Source: a virus
Strand: one strand, 5' to 3'
DNA: 23,850 nucleotides
IMG/VR virus record: IMGVR_UViG_3300008459_000397
Coordinates: 1-23,850 of that record
Below, in pieces: positions 22,643 through 23,850 of the stretch. The translations under genes and the position numbers were made by a program. Each line of letters begins with the position of its first letter. The first letter of the stretch is position 1. The notes under the pieces were generated by a model that saw nothing but the letters and a program-made list of their open reading frames with translations, did no database searches and was not told the DNA's origin.

Positions 22643-23240
22643 AGAGATCTACAATGAATCTATGTACGGTGATCCAGACATCTATAGAATAAAAGATGTT
22701 GTGCACAGCGTTGACGCTAACCACTGGAAAAGCAAGCAGTGGTTGGTTGACGTCTTTTATCAAGTTTACGGGTTCGATTCTGGTAAAGTGTTTGTTGCAG
22801 GAGGCTGGTACGGCTTACTGAGTTTTCTACTACGTAAAAGATACCCAGACAAATCCTTTAATATAGAGTCAGCCGACATGGATCCAAAGTGTGAGCAGTT
22901 TGGATACAAATTGTTCTTTGATCAAGATATTGCCTTTACAACGATGGATGTTGTAAAGGCTGACAAAGATCTTGAAGACTGCACAGCTATTATTTGCACT
23001 AGCTGCGAGCACATTGATAAAGATGATCTCGCAATGTTCATAAAAACAAAACCAGCAAACGCTTGGTTAATTTTGCAAACAAATGACTATACTGATCTAG
23101 CATCACATGTCAACTGCAGCAGCAGCTTAGAAGATTTTGTTGACTTTGTTGACAAGGCGATGCCCAACGAACCCTACTGGGCGTACAAGGGCGCGTTGAA
23201 CTTGGGTGACTTTACAAGATATATGGTGATCGTACGATGA
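22602..23240 (+). CDS. SAM-dependent methyltransferase-like protein
   Basis: The 212-residue product has a Rossmann-like centre. KVFVAGGWYGLLSFLLRKRY (residues 62-81) matches the position of methyltransferase motif I with AGGWYG in place of GxGxG, and NIESADMDP (87-95) supplies the acidic end of the second strand; DCTAIICTSCEHI (about 126-138) fits the next strand. The N-terminal part contains DVVHSVDANHWKSKQWLVD. TTG is used as the start because of the ribosome site at 22589-22594, giving a 41-nt overlap with the glycosyltransferase-like gene. A start at ATG 22662 would shorten it by 20 residues. The substrate is unknown. The variant motif I means that cofactor binding is inferred. Confidence 0.58.
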   Translation: MDQLILYRSLKLVEEIYNESMYGDPDIYRIKDVVHSVDANHWKSKQWLVDVFYQVYGFDSGKVFVAGGWYGLLSFLLRKRYPDKSFNIESADMDPKCEQFGYKLFFDQDIAFTTMDVVKADKDLEDCTAIICTSCEHIDKDDLAMFIKTKPANAWLILQTNDYTDLASHVNCSSSLEDFVDFVDKAMPNEPYWAYKGALNLGDFTRYMVIVR

Positions 23241-23850
23241 GAAGAATTATATTTACCATATACATTAACATCCCAGATGATCAGTTGGATAACCCAGGTC
23301 ACTACTCTCCTGATGGTATCCTACAAGATACTGATAAGAGCAAGAAGACAAAAGATGCGTTGACAAAGTATAAAGATCATCTGATTAATAGGCAAAAACA
23401 ATATGCTGATAAATTGAGTGTTGACTATAAGGTATTTGAGTGGGATGAAGAATACACAAACTTTGTTGAGCATTTTAAGATAAACTATCCACAAATATCC
23501 CACTATGATATTATATGCTTTTACAAGCATCACCTAATGCTGTTGCTTGCTGAGCAGTATGATCAGATCTGTTATTTTGATTTGGATATATTACCAAACA
23601 CTGATGATAACGTTTTTGAGACTTTTGATTTAGCTAACACGTTTGCTGTTCCTGACTCAAACAAAGAAGCAGTTTGGGGTAAAACAGTACATCCAAAATA
23701 CTACAACACTTGTATTAGAAACCCAGCCACAAAGTATTGGAATGCTCATGCTATGTTAAGCGAAGAAGGATATGAGCCTGATCAGCATGTCTACAATACT
23801 GGTATCATGGTTGCATCAAGCGAGATTATCAAGAAGCTAGATTACTTTGG
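23237..23850 (+). CDS. Glycosyltransferase-like protein, 3' end outside window
   Basis: From the ATG at 23237, overlapping the preceding TGA by four bases (ATGA), an open frame of 204 codons runs off the right edge. It begins MRRIIFTIYINIP, has a Lys-rich helical part, and CYFDLDILPNTDDNVFE places a DxD at Asp115-Leu116-Asp117. The later pattern VYNTGIMVASSEIIKKLDYF is typical of GT8-like proteins, where an NTG motif follows the DxD. The N-terminal segment is longer than that of the first glycosyltransferase-like gene and not closely similar, so the two are probably not recent duplicates. The substrate is unknown. Confidence 0.68.
   Translation, partial: MRRIIFTIYINIPDDQLDNPGHYSPDGILQDTDKSKKTKDALTKYKDHLINRQKQYADKLSVDYKVFEWDEEYTNFVEHFKINYPQISHYDIICFYKHHLMLLLAEQYDQICYFDLDILPNTDDNVFETFDLANTFAVPDSNKEAVWGKTVHPKYYNTCIRNPATKYWNAHAMLSEEGYEPDQHVYNTGIMVASSEIIKKLDYF

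Overview
The window is a late structural (baseplate and tail-fibre) module of a T4-like myovirus, of the marine type related to cyanophages and pelagiphages. Nearly every base is coding, base composition is AT-rich, and genes abut or overlap by 1-4 nt (TAATG and ATGA junctions). Three copies of the T4-type late promoter TATAAATA sit in the only sizeable intergenic gaps. There are no bacterial chromosomal genes, tRNAs, insertion sequences or CRISPR arrays. The host cannot be read from this window.

Layout. (1) Bases 1-653, minus strand: the 5' end of an unidentified gene and the gp4-like head completion protein. (2) 705-8729, plus strand: central baseplate and cell-puncturing device. It holds a gp48/gp54-like tube cap, gp53 wedge, gp27-like hub, a gp5-like OB-fold plus tail lysozyme protein, a hub-associated protein with a degenerate T7-lysozyme-type amidase domain, and a long needle protein ending in an M15-type peptidase domain. 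(3) 8766-12029: wedge proteins gp25, gp6 and a protein in the gp7/P2 gpI position. (4) 12072-19597: a small fibre-like protein, gp8, and a 1904-residue tail protein carrying an embedded Hint (intein-like) domain. (5) 19597-21983: a small coiled-coil protein, two fibre-like proteins and an uncharacterised coiled-coil protein. (6) 21980-23850: a glycosyltransferase-like, a methyltransferase-like and a second (truncated) glycosyltransferase-like gene, in one overlapping cluster.

How it works together. gp27, gp5 and the needle should form the central hub and spike, gp25/gp6/gp7-like/gp53/gp8 the wedges, and the gp48-like protein the start of the tail tube. The long Hint-bearing protein and smaller fibre-like proteins probably form the periphery that contacts the host. 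The sugar and methyl-transfer genes may modify a surface component.

The most unusual points are the Hint domain whose +1 residue is Arg, placed between a polyproline linker and the conserved C-terminal module; the amidase fold that has lost all its zinc and catalytic residues; the splitting of gp5 functions over neighbouring genes with a peptidase on the needle; and a small beta module shared by gp53, gp8 and the long tail protein.
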